Below, one piece after another: positions 45,534 to 57,054 of a stretch of 64,000 nucleotides of DNA. Positions within the stretch are counted from its first letter, which is position 1. Each line of letters starts with the position of its first letter. Under the pieces are notes generated by a model that was given only the letters and a program-made list of their open reading frames with translations, ran no database searches and was not told where the DNA came from. The position numbers and the translations under genes were made by a program. Source of the DNA: Sphingorhabdus sp. SMR4y (GTDB taxonomy: Bacteria; Pseudomonadota; Alphaproteobacteria; Sphingomonadales; Sphingomonadaceae); contig NZ_CP022336.1 of NCBI RefSeq assembly GCF_002218195.1, forward strand, positions 3,157,001 to 3,221,000. Direction: 5' to 3'.

Positions 45534-45983
45534 TCAGTCCCGGTTGTCCCAATGTGCAAACTGCTGATTGCCGATAAAAGCCACTTGTTCGACACCGGCC
45601 ATTTTGATCATCGCCACCAGATTATCAAATCGTTCGTATCGGGCGCGGGCGTCGCTTTCAAAATGCAACTGTGGCTTCGCCGGGTCTCTGGCCATCATTT
45701 CCAGTCGTCCGCGCAGCCGGTCGCTATCCATCGGAATACCGTTCCAGATCGCCGTGCCAGCCGAATTCAGGAACAGTTTATTGATTGCAGATGGCCTGCT
45801 TCCCAGAGTTCCCGCTGGCAGGTCCACTTCGACTTTGTGCGTTGCGGCAGGGATGGAGAGCATCATCATCACCAGAAGAACCAGCAGCACATCGATCAGC
45901 GGTGTGATGTTGAGGTCCGCAAATGGTTTGTCCGTGGTAACCGCGGGCCCTGTCTGGCGGAGATGGGACTTTCTGCTGCGCAT
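45534..45983 (-). CDS. ExbD/TolR-family protein
   Basis: About 149 residues from ATG 45983 (MRSRKSHLRQ), which has GAGGAGAG six bases upstream; earlier in-frame ATGs at 45998 and 46016 are less well placed. The ExbD signature is present: PFADLNITPLIDVLLVLLVM with the Asp in the single transmembrane helix, then a periplasmic domain. ExbD works with ExbB and TonB to energise outer-membrane receptors; no exbB or tonB gene is adjacent. Confidence 0.88.
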   Translation of the reverse strand: MRSRKSHLRQTGPAVTTDKPFADLNITPLIDVLLVLLVMMMLSIPAATHKVEVDLPAGTLGSRPSAINKLFLNSAGTAIWNGIPMDSDRLRGRLEMMARDPAKPQLHFESDARARYERFDNLVAMIKMAGVEQVAFIGNQQFAHWDNRD

Positions 45984-46086
45984 GATATCTCTCCTCATTA
46001 TGATATGATATAACATCTATCACAATGCCGGGCTGATTGCAAAAAGTCGCTTGCCTTATGGTTTGAATGAGCCAAAACTGGTTCTC

Positions 46087-47274
46087 ATGTCCGAAGAACT
46101 GGAAGCCATGGGAACCGCCGTCGAAGGGGGCTTGATCGCCAAAGCGGTGGAAGACAAAGGCATCGATGCGTCGAGGGGGAAGGGTGGTACATGCCTTAAC
46201 TGCCATTCGGCTGTGACCAGTCGCTATTGCACGGAATGTGGCCAGTCCTTGCACGTCCACCGGTCAATCGGAGCCTTCTGGCATGATATATTGCATGGTG
46301 TCCTGCATTTTGAAGGAAAATTCTGGCGGACCTTACCATTGCTGGTCTGGAAGCCGGGCGACCTGACGCGGCGTTATGTACGGGGAGAGCGCGCCAAATT
46401 TATCTCTCCCATGGCGTTATTCCTATTCTCGGTATTCATGATGTTCGCGGTCTTTTCATTCATTGAAAATCCGTTTTCTTCGGAAGGCGATGGCAGCGAA
46501 AATGTCGGTTTCAACACCGCGGTTACTGCGGAGTCTCAGGAAATCGAAAAACGGCTGCAGGACAAGCTCAAAGTACTGGAATCGACATCTGGTAGTGAAG
46601 AAGCCGAAGTCCGGAAACAGATTCTCGACCTGAAGCGCAACCGCAATGTTCTGGCCACCATGACGATGAGCGAGCTCCCCTATCCGGAAGCCGGGTTGGG
46701 AGACGATACGGCGGCTATCGGCAATTTTGCGCTAGATGACGGCCCCGCTTCAGCCACCGAAGCCGGGGCGGATGGAGAGAGTCTGGCTAGCGAGAGCGGC
46801 AATCAGCTGGAGCTGTGGACGGATCTGGAAAAAAGTGCGTTTGGCAAGACGCTGAAAAGCGGAATCGCGCGTGCCACCAAGAATCCGTCGCTGCTTTTGT
46901 ACAAGCTGAAAGCCAATGGATATAAATTTGCCTGGCTGTTGATCCCGATCTCTATCCCTTTCGTGTGGTTGGCACTGATTGGCAGGCGCGGTCATCATTT
47001 CTATGACCACGCGGTTTTCGCGACTTACTCGATTGCTTTCATGTCGCTGCTGTTCGTGGCTTGCGCGATATTGGCTGCAATCGGGGCGCCGGAATCGATC
47101 TGGGCGGCTATGCTGCTCATCTACCCGCCCTTTCATATCTACCGGCAGCTCAGGCATGCCTATGAGATGTCCCGTCCCGAAGCGCTGGTCCGGGTGTCAT
47201 TCCTCCTCATATTCACTGTCATCAGTCTGACGCTGTTTTTCATTATTCTGCTCGCTCTAGGCATTTTGGGATAA
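46087..47274 (+). CDS. DUF3667 membrane protein with zinc ribbon
   Basis: About 395 residues from ATG 46087 (MSEELEAMG); a TTG at 46051 would add 12 residues. DUF3667 features: CLNCHSAVTSRYCTECGQ zinc ribbon at the N-terminus, GVLHFEGKFWRTLPLLVWKP and GDLTRRYVRGERAKFISPMA leading into a first transmembrane helix. A long acidic or coiled-coil cytoplasmic or periplasmic insertion and four more transmembrane helices follow (FAWLLIPISIPFVWLALIG; LFVACAILAAIGA). Function is unknown; the family is frequent in sphingomonads. Confidence 0.9.
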   Translation: MSEELEAMGTAVEGGLIAKAVEDKGIDASRGKGGTCLNCHSAVTSRYCTECGQSLHVHRSIGAFWHDILHGVLHFEGKFWRTLPLLVWKPGDLTRRYVRGERAKFISPMALFLFSVFMMFAVFSFIENPFSSEGDGSENVGFNTAVTAESQEIEKRLQDKLKVLESTSGSEEAEVRKQILDLKRNRNVLATMTMSELPYPEAGLGDDTAAIGNFALDDGPASATEAGADGESLASESGNQLELWTDLEKSAFGKTLKSGIARATKNPSLLLYKLKANGYKFAWLLIPISIPFVWLALIGRRGHHFYDHAVFATYSIAFMSLLFVACAILAAIGAPESIWAAMLLIYPPFHIYRQLRHAYEMSRPEALVRVSFLLIFTVISLTLFFIILLALGILG

Positions 47275-47278
47275 AATC

Positions 47279-48913
47279 ATGACCATGAATATAGACCGTC
47301 GCCAGCTTATGGCCCTGGGTACTTTCGGCCTGGGCGGGCTCAGCGTGCCGGCGTCGGCATCGCTGATGGGCGGAAAGGGGTTTACCCACGGCGTTGCCAG
47401 CGGCGAGCCCGGACAGGAATCGGTGCTGCTGTGGACGCGCTATGTCGGTAGCGGAGAATCCAGGCTGACTGCCGAAATATCGGATAACGCCGATTTCACC
47501 GGCGCCAGAATGGTCGGGGAAGTGCTGGCCAAAGCCGAGCGCGATTTTACCGCCAAGATTGTCGTTGATGGTCTCAGTCCTGACCGGTGGTATTTCTTCC
47601 GTTTCGTCGGGCCGGACGGCTCCCAATCGGCCATTGGTCGCACGCGGACCCTGCCGCAGGGGCCGGTACAGAATTTCAATATCGGCGTTGTCGGATGTTC
47701 CAACATGCCGTTCGGCTATTTCAACGCCTATGCCCATGCCGCGCAAAACAATGATCTCGATCTGATCATTCACACCGGCGATTATCTCTACGAATATCCG
47801 GTCGGCACCTATCCATCCCGGGAGGAAGCGCTGGCCGGCCGGAAAATCGAGCCCGCGCACGAGATGGTCCAGCTCGCCGACTACCGGCTGCGCTATGCCG
47901 CCTATCGCAGCGATCCCGACCTGCAGCGTATCCATCAGGTGTTGCCGATGATCCCGTCATGGGACGATCACGAGTTCACCAATGATGCCTATAAGGACGG
48001 CGCGCAGAACCACAATCCCGGCGAAGGCGACTGGGAGGTGCGCAAGCGCGTGGCCGAACGTGTCTACCGAGAATGGATGCCGGTTCGGGATATGGAGTTT
48101 GGCAGCCCGCGCTGGCGGGAATATCAAATCGGTGACCTGGCGACGCTGTTCTTTACCGAGAGCCGGATTGGCGGACGCGACAAGCCGGTGGATCTGGCAG
48201 AGGCGATCAAGGGACAGAAAGATGTCGCAGCGGCGCTCAGGGCTTTTCGTGACGATGTCTGGCAGGACCCCGAACGGTCGATGCTGGGCACAGTCCAGGA
48301 ACAATGGTTCGCGGATGCTTTGCTGAAATCCAAGGCCTCGGGCACGAAGTGGCAAGTCTGGTCACAGCAGTGCGTGATGGGCGAACTGGTGCTGCCACAG
48401 GACGCCAAAAACTGGGTGCCGGAAGATGCGCCGCCGATCGCGCAGGCGCGTGTCGCGGTGGGCGCGCTGGCCGCGCAAATCGGACTGCCGATCAACTTTG
48501 ACAGCTGGGACGGCTATCCGCAGGCCCGCGCCCGTTCGCTGGCCGCGGCGCAGCAGGCTGATGCCGATCTGATCGTACTGTCGGGCGACAGTCACAATGC
48601 CTGGGCATTCGACCTCGAAACGGCCGATGGCGCTGCTGGCGTGGAATTTGCCGGACATAGCGTCAGTTCGCCAGGCTTCGAAGCCTATACCAAAGGCGTG
48701 AATCCTGATCTGGTGGCCAAGGCTGTGGTTGGTGCCAACGAGCATCTGCAATGGGCCGACACCGAGCATCGCGGCTATATGAGCGTGGCGCTGACCCCCG
48801 AACAAGCGACTTCGACCTGGCATTTCCTCGATACGATCCGGAAGAAGTCCATCGCGTTGAGGGGAAGCAGAAGCCAGACAGTGCTCCGCGGGGCTCGCAC
48901 GATAGCGTCCTGA
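47279..48913 (+). CDS. PhoD-type alkaline phosphatase/phosphodiesterase
   Basis: A 544-residue protein. A Tat-like leader (DRRQLMALGTFGLGGLS) fits export of folded PhoD enzymes. N-terminal PhoD domain: FTHGVASGEPGQESVLLWTR. The metal-binding metallophosphatase core shows GVVGCSN, IIHTGDYLYEYPVG, SWDDHEFTND, and late SGDSHNAWAF. PhoD enzymes are periplasmic Ca/Fe phosphodiesterases. It begins 4 bases after the DUF3667 stop, suggesting co-transcription. Confidence 0.94.
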   Translation: MTMNIDRRQLMALGTFGLGGLSVPASASLMGGKGFTHGVASGEPGQESVLLWTRYVGSGESRLTAEISDNADFTGARMVGEVLAKAERDFTAKIVVDGLSPDRWYFFRFVGPDGSQSAIGRTRTLPQGPVQNFNIGVVGCSNMPFGYFNAYAHAAQNNDLDLIIHTGDYLYEYPVGTYPSREEALAGRKIEPAHEMVQLADYRLRYAAYRSDPDLQRIHQVLPMIPSWDDHEFTNDAYKDGAQNHNPGEGDWEVRKRVAERVYREWMPVRDMEFGSPRWREYQIGDLATLFFTESRIGGRDKPVDLAEAIKGQKDVAAALRAFRDDVWQDPERSMLGTVQEQWFADALLKSKASGTKWQVWSQQCVMGELVLPQDAKNWVPEDAPPIAQARVAVGALAAQIGLPINFDSWDGYPQARARSLAAAQQADADLIVLSGDSHNAWAFDLETADGAAGVEFAGHSVSSPGFEAYTKGVNPDLVAKAVVGANEHLQWADTEHRGYMSVALTPEQATSTWHFLDTIRKKSIALRGSRSQTVLRGARTIAS

Positions 48914-48926
48914 AGCCCGGACTGTT

Positions 48927-48959
48927 CGTTCTAGTAGGCCGGCCGTTCTAGTAGGCCGG
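48927..48959. repeat. 16-bp direct repeat between convergent genes
   Basis: CGTTCTAGTAGGCCGG is present twice (48927-48942 and 48944-48959), separated by one base. The second copy contains the S9 peptidase stop codon (complement of CTA at 48948), so the first copy carries a duplicate of the gene's last bases. It looks like a recent small tandem duplication. Confidence 0.6.
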
Positions 48960-50936
48960 ATTGTGCCGGTTCAGAAAGGCCTCCAGCTTATCCAGCCAGT
49001 CCTTCTCGTTTTCGGAATCCGAAAAGCCGTGTCCTTCGCTTTCGTAAACAATATATTCTGCGTCTTTCCCGGCTTTCTCGAGTTCTGACCGATAAAATTT
49101 GAACTGGCTGAAAGGGACGGTACTGTCTTTCTTTCCGTGAGCGAGCAGGATCGGGCGCTCCAGTTGCGCAACGAGCCGGGCAGGGGAAACCGTGTCGAGA
49201 TCAAATTCTTCATCTCCGCGTATTTCGTCTTGCCATTCCCTTTCATACCGGCTTCTCAAAAAGCGACCATCATAACTGAGCTGTTTGTCCCAGTCTGTAA
49301 CCCCGGCGAAACTGGCAGCGCAGCGATAGCGCTCGGGATTTCGCGTGACGCCCCATAGGGCCGCGTAACCTCCATAGGAGCCCCCGACGATGCATACCCG
49401 GTCCGGATCAACCATGCCGCGGCCAACCAGCCAATCCATCCCGTCGTCGAGATCGTCCTGCATCGCGCGACCGATTTCTCCCGAGCCTTTTTTGTAGAAA
49501 GCCTCCCCATAGCTGTCGGAACCCCGATAATTGGGTTGCAACACTGCATATCCGCGATTGGCAAGAAACTGTGCTTCGGTGTTGTAATCCAGTGTGTCCC
49601 GAACGCCGAAAGGACCACCGTGCGGGAGGATGACAAGCGGCAAATTCTCGGCGGGACGGTTTTTTGGCAGCGTGAGATAGGCCGGAATCGTGGTGCCGTC
49701 ACGGGCATCATATTTCACATATTCCGTTCTTGCCAGTTTCTCGGTGTCCAGCTTGTCGTTCAGGCTGGCAAACCATGCGAGCTTCTTGAGCTCGGGTTCG
49801 TAGAGATAATAGCTGCCCGGATCGGTGGAAGACGTCACATAGACGATCATGCGTTTGCCGTCGCGGCTTTTGGACTGGATCCACGCTTCCTGTCCCGGCA
49901 AAGCCTTGTCGAGTTTTCGCTGATGCTCGGCAAGATCGGCATCGAACCATTTTATCCGGTCTCGGGAATCCGTGAAATAGACCGATTCCAGCGCGGTCCC
50001 GCTATCGTTGAGATTGAATCCGGTGATATCATTTTCGTCATGGCCGAAAACCATTTCCCCAACTTCCCGGGTCAGATAGTTGAATTTGTACAGCGCGAAA
50101 CGACCCGTTTTTTTGTTGGAAAGAACATAGCCTTCGTCGGCTTCAGAGACGATATGGGAGATATCGAGCAAGGCTTCTTCCAGATCGTCCTTCTCCTTTA
50201 TTTTTCCGATCTGCCTGAATTTTTCCCCGGCCGCTCTGCGATAATGAATTTTCAAGGTACCGCCGATCTGGCTCAAGCCCATCCTGACAACGCCGCTATT
50301 ATCGGCGATCCATGTCCAAATCTGTGATTGCCGACGGATCACTCGCGTGATTTCATTATTCTCGAGCTCGATGCGATATACGGCAGGATAATCGTAAATG
50401 GACCGCTGCATTGAAAGCAGGATATATGTACCCGTCGGATCGACATAGAGAACATTGTCCCCGTCATATCCCTGAGTTTTCCGACCCAATGTGATCGACG
50501 CCCCACTATTGACATCCGTAACATATAGCCCGGTATGTCGCCGCTGGCCGCGCGAAGTGTCGACGACAGCAGAAACGCTGAACAATATCTTGTGGTTGCC
50601 CGCCCAGCGGTACCAGAGAAGGTCGACATTGTCGGGTATGGCTATTCGCTTCTTGGTGTCGCTGTATAATCGGGCGGCGGTGAGATAAGGCTTCCCGCCC
50701 AGTTGTTGCCGGTATACAACGCGCTCACCATCAGGAGATATTTTCGGATTACCGAAATGGCCTGGTTTCGCGAAAATTTCTGTCTTGATAATATTGGCAG
50801 ATACAGGCTTTTTATCCGCCTGGCCGACAGTTGCAGTATTATCCCGAGCCTGGGCCGGTGAAGTGAAAAGGCTGAAAATTAGTATTGCTCTGACCACCTT
50901 AACAACAGGCAATCCAGTTACACCCATTCTGTTCAT
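48948..50936 (-). CDS. S9-family serine peptidase (prolyl oligopeptidase / acylaminoacyl peptidase type)
   Basis: A 662-residue protein. A signal peptide is likely (VVRAILIFSLFTSPAQARDN). A beta-propeller-like N-terminal domain runs to about residue 400. The catalytic alpha/beta domain has PLVILPHGGPFGVRD, nucleophile IVGGSYGGYAALWG, Asp in HGKKDSTVPF and His in ESEGHGFS. It is a periplasmic peptidase cutting small peptides. It converges with the PhoD gene, with only a short direct repeat between them. Confidence 0.92.
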   Translation of the reverse strand: MNRMGVTGLPVVKVVRAILIFSLFTSPAQARDNTATVGQADKKPVSANIIKTEIFAKPGHFGNPKISPDGERVVYRQQLGGKPYLTAARLYSDTKKRIAIPDNVDLLWYRWAGNHKILFSVSAVVDTSRGQRRHTGLYVTDVNSGASITLGRKTQGYDGDNVLYVDPTGTYILLSMQRSIYDYPAVYRIELENNEITRVIRRQSQIWTWIADNSGVVRMGLSQIGGTLKIHYRRAAGEKFRQIGKIKEKDDLEEALLDISHIVSEADEGYVLSNKKTGRFALYKFNYLTREVGEMVFGHDENDITGFNLNDSGTALESVYFTDSRDRIKWFDADLAEHQRKLDKALPGQEAWIQSKSRDGKRMIVYVTSSTDPGSYYLYEPELKKLAWFASLNDKLDTEKLARTEYVKYDARDGTTIPAYLTLPKNRPAENLPLVILPHGGPFGVRDTLDYNTEAQFLANRGYAVLQPNYRGSDSYGEAFYKKGSGEIGRAMQDDLDDGMDWLVGRGMVDPDRVCIVGGSYGGYAALWGVTRNPERYRCAASFAGVTDWDKQLSYDGRFLRSRYEREWQDEIRGDEEFDLDTVSPARLVAQLERPILLAHGKKDSTVPFSQFKFYRSELEKAGKDAEYIVYESEGHGFSDSENEKDWLDKLEAFLNRHNPAY

Positions 50937-51198
50937 TCATCCCCCGCCCTGCGATATTCTCTGGATCTCTGGAATAATCACGGGGGCCGCAGAAATAAAC
51001 CCGCAAACTGAAAGTCTTGATAGTTAAACATATGTTGGTGGGCTGGCTCGGGAGGAAGCTGCATTCCCGTGACGCGGTTTTGTCTTTGTCCAACGCCATG
51101 TCCGTTGCGCACAATTCCCACCGACTAGCACTCGACATTCGCGTGAAAATTACGCAAAGCGGGGGCCCTGTAATATTTAACGCAAGAAACGATCAATA

Positions 51199-52410
51199 AT
51201 GTCCGAAGAGTTTTACCGCATCAAGCGACTGCCACCCTATGTGATTGCCGAAGTCAATAACATGCGGGCAGCGGCGCGAGCGGCCGGTGAGGATATTATC
51301 GATCTCGGCATGGGCAATCCCGACCTGCCGCCACCGCAGCATGTCATCGACAAGCTGTGCGAAGTGGCGCAGAAGCCCGATGCGCACGGCTATTCCGCAT
51401 CCAAGGGAATTCCTGGTCTGCGCAAGGCACAGGCCAATTATTACGGCCGCCGTTTTGGCGTGGATCTGGATCCCGAAACGGAAGTCGTGGTTACGCTTGG
51501 CTCGAAAGAGGGACTGGCCAGTCTGGCCACCGCCATCACGGCACCGGGTGACTGTATTCTGGCGCCCAATCCGAGCTATCCGATCCATACTTTCGGTTTC
51601 ATCATAGCCGGCGCGACCATCCGCAGCGTCCCGACAACGCCGGACGAACATTATTGGGAATCGCTGGAACGGGCGATGGCCTTTACTGTTCCCCGGCCCA
51701 CCTTGCTGGTGGTCAACTATCCTTCCAATCCGACCGCGGAAGTCGTCGATCTCGCTTTCTACGAGCGGCTGGTGGCCTGGGCTAAGGAAAACAAGGTCTG
51801 GCTGCTCTCCGATCTGGCCTATTCCGAACTCTATTATGATGGCAATCCGACGCCTTCAATCCTGGAGGTGCCGGGCGCAAAAGATGTCGCGGTCGAATTT
51901 ACCTCGCTCAGCAAGACCTATTCGATGGCGGGCTGGCGGGTCGGCTTTGCGGTCGGCAACCAGACGTTGATCAGTGCGCTGAGCCGGGTCAAAAGCTATA
52001 TCGACTATGGCAGTTTCACGCCGATCCAGGCTGCGGCCTGCGCGGCGCTCAACGGGCCGCAGGATCAGGTCGCCCAAAATCGCGAGCTTTACCATAAAAG
52101 ACGCGATGTGCTGGTGGAGAGCTTTGGCCGGGCAGGCTGGGAGGTTCCTGCTCCGGCCGCCTCGATGTTCGCCTGGGCACCATTGCCCCCGCAGCTGGCG
52201 CATATGGGCAGCCTCGAATTTTCCAAGCAGTTGCTGACTCAGGCCGGTGTCGCCGTTGCTCCGGGCGTCGGCTATGGCGAAGACGGCGAAGGCTATGTCC
52301 GCATCGCGATGGTCGAGAATGAGCAACGCATTCGCCAGGCGGCGCGCAACGTGAAGAAATATCTCCAGAAAATGGGTGTCAATACGCCGGGGCAAAACGA
52401 AGCAATCTGA
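51199..52410 (+). CDS. alaC: Class I/II aminotransferase, AlaC-like
   Basis: A 403-residue PLP enzyme. Features: IDLGMGNPDLPPPQHV, GYSASKGIPGLRKAQANYY, NPSYPIHTFGF, NYPSNPTAEVV, DLAYSELYYDG, and the PLP-binding Lys in EFTSLSKTYSMAGWRVGF. The pattern matches AlaC (glutamate-pyruvate aminotransferase), which sphingomonads use in alanine metabolism; the LL-diaminopimelate aminotransferase-like group is the nearest alternative. The assignment of substrate is from family resemblance only. Confidence 0.88.
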   Translation: MSEEFYRIKRLPPYVIAEVNNMRAAARAAGEDIIDLGMGNPDLPPPQHVIDKLCEVAQKPDAHGYSASKGIPGLRKAQANYYGRRFGVDLDPETEVVVTLGSKEGLASLATAITAPGDCILAPNPSYPIHTFGFIIAGATIRSVPTTPDEHYWESLERAMAFTVPRPTLLVVNYPSNPTAEVVDLAFYERLVAWAKENKVWLLSDLAYSELYYDGNPTPSILEVPGAKDVAVEFTSLSKTYSMAGWRVGFAVGNQTLISALSRVKSYIDYGSFTPIQAAACAALNGPQDQVAQNRELYHKRRDVLVESFGRAGWEVPAPAASMFAWAPLPPQLAHMGSLEFSKQLLTQAGVAVAPGVGYGEDGEGYVRIAMVENEQRIRQAARNVKKYLQKMGVNTPGQNEAI

Positions 52411-52453
52411 TGGGCCATGCGGGAACCGGTAAATATCAGCAGGTCATGTTCGC

Positions 52454-53143
52454 GTGATTGATCTCTATTTTGCTCCGACACCCAATGGTTGGAAAATCTC
52501 CGTGATGCTCGAGGAATGCGGCCTCGACTATAATGTCAAATGGGTGAATATCGGCGCGGGCGAGCAGTTCGAACCGGATTTTCTCGCGATCAGCCCGAAC
52601 AACAGGATTCCGGCGATTGTCGATCATGATCCGGCAGATGGCGGCGAGCCTGTATCTGTGTTCGAGACCGGTGCGATCCTGCTTTATCTGGCAGATAAAG
52701 CGGAACAATTTCTGCCGCACGATTTGCGCGGGCAAATTGCGGCAACCGAATGGCTGATGTGGCAGATGGGCGGGCTGGGACCGATGATGGGGCAACATGG
52801 CCATTTCAAACTCTACGCGCCCGACCGGATTGAATATGCCACCGAGCGCTATCGTAAGGAAGTGCAGCGGCTGTTCGGCGTGATGGACCGGCGGCTGGCA
52901 GCCAATGATTATCTCGCGGGCGAAGACTACAGCATCGCCGACATGGCCTGCTTTCCCTGGGTGCAGACCTACAAGCGGCAGGAAATCGCGCTCGAGGAGT
53001 TTCCCCATGTGAAACGCTGGTACGAAGTGCTGAAGCAGCGCGACGGCTTGCGGCGCGGCATGGCGGTTGGACGCGAACGTATAAATCGCAATCCGCAGAA
53101 TGACGCGCAGGCCCGCAAGACGTTGTTCGGATTGAAGGAATAA
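52454..53143 (+). CDS. Glutathione S-transferase family protein (YfcG/Ure2-like)
   Basis: A 229-residue protein. The thioredoxin-fold N-terminus has YFAPTPNGWKISVMLEECGL, the glutathione-contact NNRIPAIVDHD and ETGAILLYLADKA; the helical C-terminus has AEDYSIADMACFPW-like sequence (GEDYSIADMACFPWVQTYKR). The TPNGxK opening is that of YfcG-type disulfide reductases. It is 43 bases after alaC in the same direction. Confidence 0.92.
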   Translation: MIDLYFAPTPNGWKISVMLEECGLDYNVKWVNIGAGEQFEPDFLAISPNNRIPAIVDHDPADGGEPVSVFETGAILLYLADKAEQFLPHDLRGQIAATEWLMWQMGGLGPMMGQHGHFKLYAPDRIEYATERYRKEVQRLFGVMDRRLAANDYLAGEDYSIADMACFPWVQTYKRQEIALEEFPHVKRWYEVLKQRDGLRRGMAVGRERINRNPQNDAQARKTLFGLKE

Positions 53144-53219
53144 GAACCGCCGGCAGTGTTTCGCTCGCCGGGGTTGCGAATATGGCGCGGTACAGGCGAA
53201 TGACAAAGGATGCTGATAT

Positions 53220-53843
53220 ATGACCACAGTGGATTTCTACTTCGATCTCTCTTCTCCGTGGACCTGTCTGGCTTTTCACAATATCCAGCCGATCATCGAA
53301 GAAAATGGCGCGACCATTGTCTGGAAACCGTTTCTCGTCGGCGGCGTGTTCAATGCGGTCAATCAGGATGTCTATGCGGCGCGGGAAAATCCCGACAACC
53401 GCAAATTCGTTCACAGTTTCCGCGTGCTCAAGGACTGGGCAAAGCTGGCCGGACTGCCGATGAATTTTCCGAGCGAACATCATCCGGTAAAGTCTGTCCA
53501 TGCGATGCGACTGTGCTGTGCGCTGGAGGCAGACCAGGCCGCACTGCACAAGTTCGCCACCGCTGCGTTCGCCGCTTATTATGACGAACAGCACAATCTG
53601 GATGATCCGGCCGTGCTGATCGCCATCGCCGACGAAGCTGGTCTGGACGGCGCCGCTCTCGCTGCACGGTCCCAAGAGCAGGAAGTCAAGGACCGGCTGC
53701 GCGCCAATACCGACGAGGCAATCGCCCGCGGTGCCTATGGCTCACCGAGCATTTTCGTGCCGTTTGGCGACGGGGAAAGAATGTATTTTGGCAATGATCA
53801 GTTGCCGCTGGTTAACTGGGCGATTAAACAGGGCGCACAATAA
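53220..53843 (+). CDS. 2-hydroxychromene-2-carboxylate isomerase family protein (DsbA/GST-kappa fold)
   Basis: A 207-residue protein. FYFDLSSPWTCLAFHNIQP has the active-site Ser position of the HCCA isomerase/kappa-GST family; KPFLVGGVFNAVN, NRKFVHSFRVLKDWAKLAGL and a GAYGSPSIFVPFGDGERMYF glutathione-binding end follow. Such enzymes isomerise polyaromatic breakdown intermediates with glutathione; related members have other roles. It sits next to a GST gene. Confidence 0.9.
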   Translation: MTTVDFYFDLSSPWTCLAFHNIQPIIEENGATIVWKPFLVGGVFNAVNQDVYAARENPDNRKFVHSFRVLKDWAKLAGLPMNFPSEHHPVKSVHAMRLCCALEADQAALHKFATAAFAAYYDEQHNLDDPAVLIAIADEAGLDGAALAARSQEQEVKDRLRANTDEAIARGAYGSPSIFVPFGDGERMYFGNDQLPLVNWAIKQGAQ

Positions 53844-53949
53844 CCACGATTCTTCATTTTCGTCCGTGTACAGCGCTGTCGAAACACGGTCGGAATATCA
53901 AGCTTCTCCATCTCGCGCGCAGCGGACGGGGAAGAGCAAGGGATGAAAT

Positions 53950-54783
53950 ATGTCAGAACGCGTCACCATTACCGTCAAGGACCATGTCGCCGACGTCCGG
54001 TTCAACCGGCCGGACAAGATGAATGCACTCGATGCCGCGCAGATCGATGCGATTGTCGAAGCGGGTGAAAAACTGGCCGCGATGGGCGATATTCGTGCGA
54101 TCGTTCTCTCGGGCGAGGGCAAGGCCTTCTGTGCCGGTCTCGATATGGCCAGCTTCGCCGCATCCGCGGCTTCGGCTTCGGAGGAAAGCCGGGATGGCGA
54201 AAAATCCCCTCTGGCCAACACTCTGACCGAGCGAACCTTTGGCAATGCAAATAAATACCAGCATATCGTGTTGCTCTGGCGGCGCCTGAAGGCTCCGGTC
54301 ATCGCCGCTATTCACGGTCCGTGCATTGGGGGTGGACTGCAATTTGCCAGCGCTGCCGATATCCGCGTGGTTGCGCCGGATGCGAAAATGTCGATCATGG
54401 AAATGCGCTGGGGTCTGATCCCCGACATGGGCAGTTTCACAACATGGCGGAGCTTTGTCCGCGACGATGTTCTGCGCGAGCTGACCTACACGAACCGGAT
54501 ATTTACGGGTGAGGAAGGTAAAGAACTGGGCTTTGTCACCCATTTGTCCGATGATCCCCGTGCAAAGGCGATGGAAATTGCCACGGAGATTGCCGGCAAA
54601 CATCCGCAAGCCGTCCAGTTGGCCAAAGAGCTGATCAACAAATTGCCCGACATGGATGAAGACGAGATTCTGATGATGGAATCGGTGGGGCAGGACAAGG
54701 TTGCCCGGACACCCAATCAGATCGAAGCGGTCATGGCCTTCATGCAGAAGCGTGCGGCGAATTTTACCGACCAGGCCGCCTGA
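53950..54783 (+). CDS. Crotonase / enoyl-CoA hydratase family protein
   Basis: A 277-residue protein. Crotonase features: VRFNRPDKMNALDAAQIDAI, IRAIVLSGEGKAFCAGLDM (first oxyanion-hole loop), AAIHGPCIGGGLQFASAADI (second loop) and RWGLIPDMGSF. It acts on acyl-CoA substrates, probably in fatty-acid or branched-chain breakdown. Substrate is uncertain. It runs in the same direction as the three genes before it. Confidence 0.93.
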   Translation: MSERVTITVKDHVADVRFNRPDKMNALDAAQIDAIVEAGEKLAAMGDIRAIVLSGEGKAFCAGLDMASFAASAASASEESRDGEKSPLANTLTERTFGNANKYQHIVLLWRRLKAPVIAAIHGPCIGGGLQFASAADIRVVAPDAKMSIMEMRWGLIPDMGSFTTWRSFVRDDVLRELTYTNRIFTGEEGKELGFVTHLSDDPRAKAMEIATEIAGKHPQAVQLAKELINKLPDMDEDEILMMESVGQDKVARTPNQIEAVMAFMQKRAANFTDQAA

Positions 54784-54873
54784 ATCCTTCGCTCCGGGCT
54801 TGGTGAAGGCCCTTTCCGGATGATGTCGGCATCTCATGAAACGCGGTGCGAGCCGCAGGCCCTCGCATGACTT

Positions 54874-55308
54874 TCAACCAGTCGTTCGCATTTTCTCCAG
54901 TGCATCGACCACTTCCTGCCGCAGCGGCTTGCCTTCGCCGTCGGTGCGGCAGACAATCACGGACTCGCAGGTGGCGATGCACTGACCGTTCTGGAACATC
55001 GCCTGCGCTATGACATAGCTTGAGCGCCCGATCGTGCTGACACCCGAACTGATTTCGACATCGTCCGGAAATTGCCCTTCGCGCAGATAGTTGATCGTCA
55101 CCGCCGCGACCATGCTGCGTTCGTTCTTCGGACGGTCGGCCCAGGGGCGCAGGGCCCTGTTGAACCGGACACGGGCATTTTCAAACATCGTGGCGAAGGC
55201 GACATTGTTGAGGTGCCGGTTGGGATCGATATCCTGAAAGCGGGTCTGGGTGACCAGCGATACGGGATAGTTGGCAGGATCAAGCTGCCAGGATTGGGGA
55301 CGGGACAT
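54874..55308 (-). CDS. Acyl-CoA thioesterase, 4HBT hotdog family
   Basis: A 144-residue protein. The hotdog pattern has VTQTRFQDIDPNRHLNNVAF, with the catalytic Asp and the Asn-His of 4-hydroxybenzoyl-CoA-type thioesterases, then YLREGQFPDDVEISSGVSTI and ECESVIVCR-like strands. It is transcribed with the MFS transporter gene on its right, which ends 6 bases upstream of its start. Confidence 0.9.
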   Translation of the reverse strand: MSRPQSWQLDPANYPVSLVTQTRFQDIDPNRHLNNVAFATMFENARVRFNRALRPWADRPKNERSMVAAVTINYLREGQFPDDVEISSGVSTIGRSSYVIAQAMFQNGQCIATCESVIVCRTDGEGKPLRQEVVDALEKMRTTG

Positions 55309-55314
55309 GTTGGC

Positions 55315-57054
<1,740 letters not shown>

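Noticed and set aside
45290-45595. Minus-strand ORF of 101 codons after exbD
   Set aside because: Starts inside exbD, no family features, no ribosome site; not supported.
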